Shown here piece by piece: positions 62,951-64,000 of a stretch of DNA of 64,000 bases; position 1 is the first letter of the stretch; each line of letters begins with the position of its first letter. The notes under the pieces were generated by a model. That model did not search any database. It worked only from the letters and a program-made list of their open reading frames with translations, and was not told the origin of the DNA. A program made the translations under genes and the position numbers. This DNA is from Salinibacter ruber DSM 13855 (GTDB lineage Bacteria > Bacteroidota > Rhodothermia > Rhodothermales > Salinibacteraceae): contig NC_007677.1 in the NCBI RefSeq assembly GCF_000013045.1, positions 2,294,001 through 2,358,000 of the forward strand. The letters run 5' to 3'.

Positions 62951-64000
62951 ATGCCTTCTGCTTTCCCCTCTCCCTATCGTTCCGTCTTCGGCGTCCTTGC
63001 CGCCATGCTGCTGTGGGCCGCGCCCACGCAGGCCCAGGACCAGCTCCGGGGCGACGCCCCGGACGACTGGCTCATTCAGGACGCCACCGTGCTGACCGTC
63101 ACGAACGGCACCATTGAGAACGGCGACATCCTCGTCCGCGACGGCGACATCGCCCGGGTTGGACAGGACCTCTCCGCCCCGAGCGGCGTCGAGACGTACG
63201 ACGCCAGCGGCGAGTACGTGATGCCCGGCATCGTGGAGGCCCACCAGCACATGGCCATCAGTGACGTCAACGAGGCCACCAACCCCGTCACCGCCGAGGT
63301 CGGCGTGGGCGACGTGCTCAACCCCTACGACATCGGCATCTACCGCGCGCTGGCGGGGGGCGTGACGACCGCCCACGTGATGCACGGCTCCGCCAACCCC
63401 ATCGGCGGCCGCAACGAGACGATCAAGCTGCGCTACGGGGTCACGAACCCGGACCGCCTGCAGATGGACGGCGCGCCCCGGACGATCAAGTTTGCCCTCG
63501 GGGAGAACCCGACGGGGCTGTACGGCCAGGGGCGCGACCAGGTGCCCCGCACCCGCATGGGCGTGGAGCAGGTCATCCGGACGGCCCTCACCAAGGCCGA
63601 GCGCTACATGGAGGCGAAGCAGGCCTACCAGGACGGGGAGCGGGCCCGGCCGCCGGCCCACAGCGAGCGGATGGAAGTGCTCGCCCGGGTCCTCCGGGGC
63701 GACATTCTGGTACAAACCCACGGGTACCGCGCCGACGAGATGCTCATGCTCATGGACGTCTTTGAGGACTTCGGCATTCAGGACCTCGTCTTCCACCACG
63801 CGAACGAGGGCTTCAAGATTGCCCCCGAACTGGCGGCCTTCGGGGACAACGGCGCCGGCGCAACGGTCTTCTCGGACTGGTGGTCGTACAAGTTTGAGGT
63901 CTACTACTCCACCGCCTACAACGCCGCCGTCCTCGCGGAGAACGGCGTCAACGCGTCCATCAACTCCGACATTCCGGGGGAGCAGCGCGACCTGTACCTC
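62951..64000 (+). CDS. exported amidohydrolase, 3' end beyond the window
   Basis: 350 codons visible. A signal peptide (SVFGVLAAMLLWAAPTQAQ) is followed by LIQDATVLTVTNGTIENGDILVRDGDIARVG, and the metal site PGIVEAHQHMAI keeps the HxH pair lost in the upstream homologue. VTTAHVMHGSANPIGGR, LVQTHGYRADEML and LVFHHANEGFKIAPEL supply later His ligands. It resembles the large imidazolonepropionase-like/amidohydrolase proteins found as tandem pairs in Bacteroidota. It probably forms an operon with the preceding gene and may form a complex with it. Confidence 0.9.
   Translation, partial: MPSAFPSPYRSVFGVLAAMLLWAAPTQAQDQLRGDAPDDWLIQDATVLTVTNGTIENGDILVRDGDIARVGQDLSAPSGVETYDASGEYVMPGIVEAHQHMAISDVNEATNPVTAEVGVGDVLNPYDIGIYRALAGGVTTAHVMHGSANPIGGRNETIKLRYGVTNPDRLQMDGAPRTIKFALGENPTGLYGQGRDQVPRTRMGVEQVIRTALTKAERYMEAKQAYQDGERARPPAHSERMEVLARVLRGDILVQTHGYRADEMLMLMDVFEDFGIQDLVFHHANEGFKIAPELAAFGDNGAGATVFSDWWSYKFEVYYSTAYNAAVLAENGVNASINSDIPGEQRDLYL

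Overview
The window comes from a very G+C-rich genome with strongly acidic proteins (long runs of Asp/Glu, few Lys). It has Bacteroidota-type surface proteins: a carboxypeptidase-regulatory-like domain fused to a TonB receptor, and large beta-barrels ending in Phe. It also carries MEP-pathway isoprenoid genes and a DhnA-type class I aldolase. Together these point to an extremely halophilic Rhodothermota/Bacteroidota bacterium such as Salinibacter. That is an inference from protein character, not a database match.

Region 1 (1-15 kb) holds a glycosyltransferase-like gene cut by the window edge, cysteine desulfurase, murA, a purD / beta-propeller / giant outer-membrane-protein operon, a beta-barrel gene, a degenerate glycosyltransferase with a polysaccharide deacetylase, and aconitase. 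Region 2 (15.1-25.6 kb) is entirely on the minus strand: MerR regulator, SbcC/Rad50 ATPase, CvpA, YqeY, enzyme I and HPr of the phosphotransferase system, polyprenyl diphosphate synthase, adenylate kinase and two envelope-associated small proteins. Region 3 (25.8-32.9 kb) holds an Nfu N-terminal-domain protein, an acyl-CoA-reductase-like protein, ispH, a methyltransferase, an M20 peptidase, tRNA-Leu(CAA) with its terminator, and a multi-span flippase-like protein.

Region 4 (32.9-38.2 kb) is a probable metal (zinc-type) import cluster read on the minus strand: DUF2946-like protein, TonB receptor, CobW GTPase, and a ZIP-like permease broken by a frameshift in a G tract. An intact ZIP-like paralogue lies at 47.8-48.7 kb. 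Two Nudix genes and a HAD phosphatase follow.

Region 5 (about 40.15-43.05 kb) is the anomalous part. It is visibly A+T-rich, with three minus-strand genes unlike their neighbours: an unrecognised 168-residue protein; a zinc-ribbon / winged-helix / TIR-like (deoxyribosyltransferase-fold) protein interrupted by one in-frame TGA; and a HEPN-domain protein with an intact R-x4-H motif. I read this as an acquired, partly decayed defence-type module.

Region 6 (43-64 kb) returns to host composition: a GIN-domain protein, a lipoprotein / M1 peptidase / NTF2-like operon, tRNA-Asp(GTC) with terminator, an FmdB-type protein that has lost its cysteine pairs, a 2Fe-2S ferredoxin, idi, a DUF547 protein, gatB, a TlpA-like lipoprotein without CxxC, a methyltransferase, tpiA, fbaB with a clear terminator, a sucrase/ferredoxin-like protein, an AAA ATPase, and two amidohydrolases, the first without its HxH metal site and the second cut by the window end.
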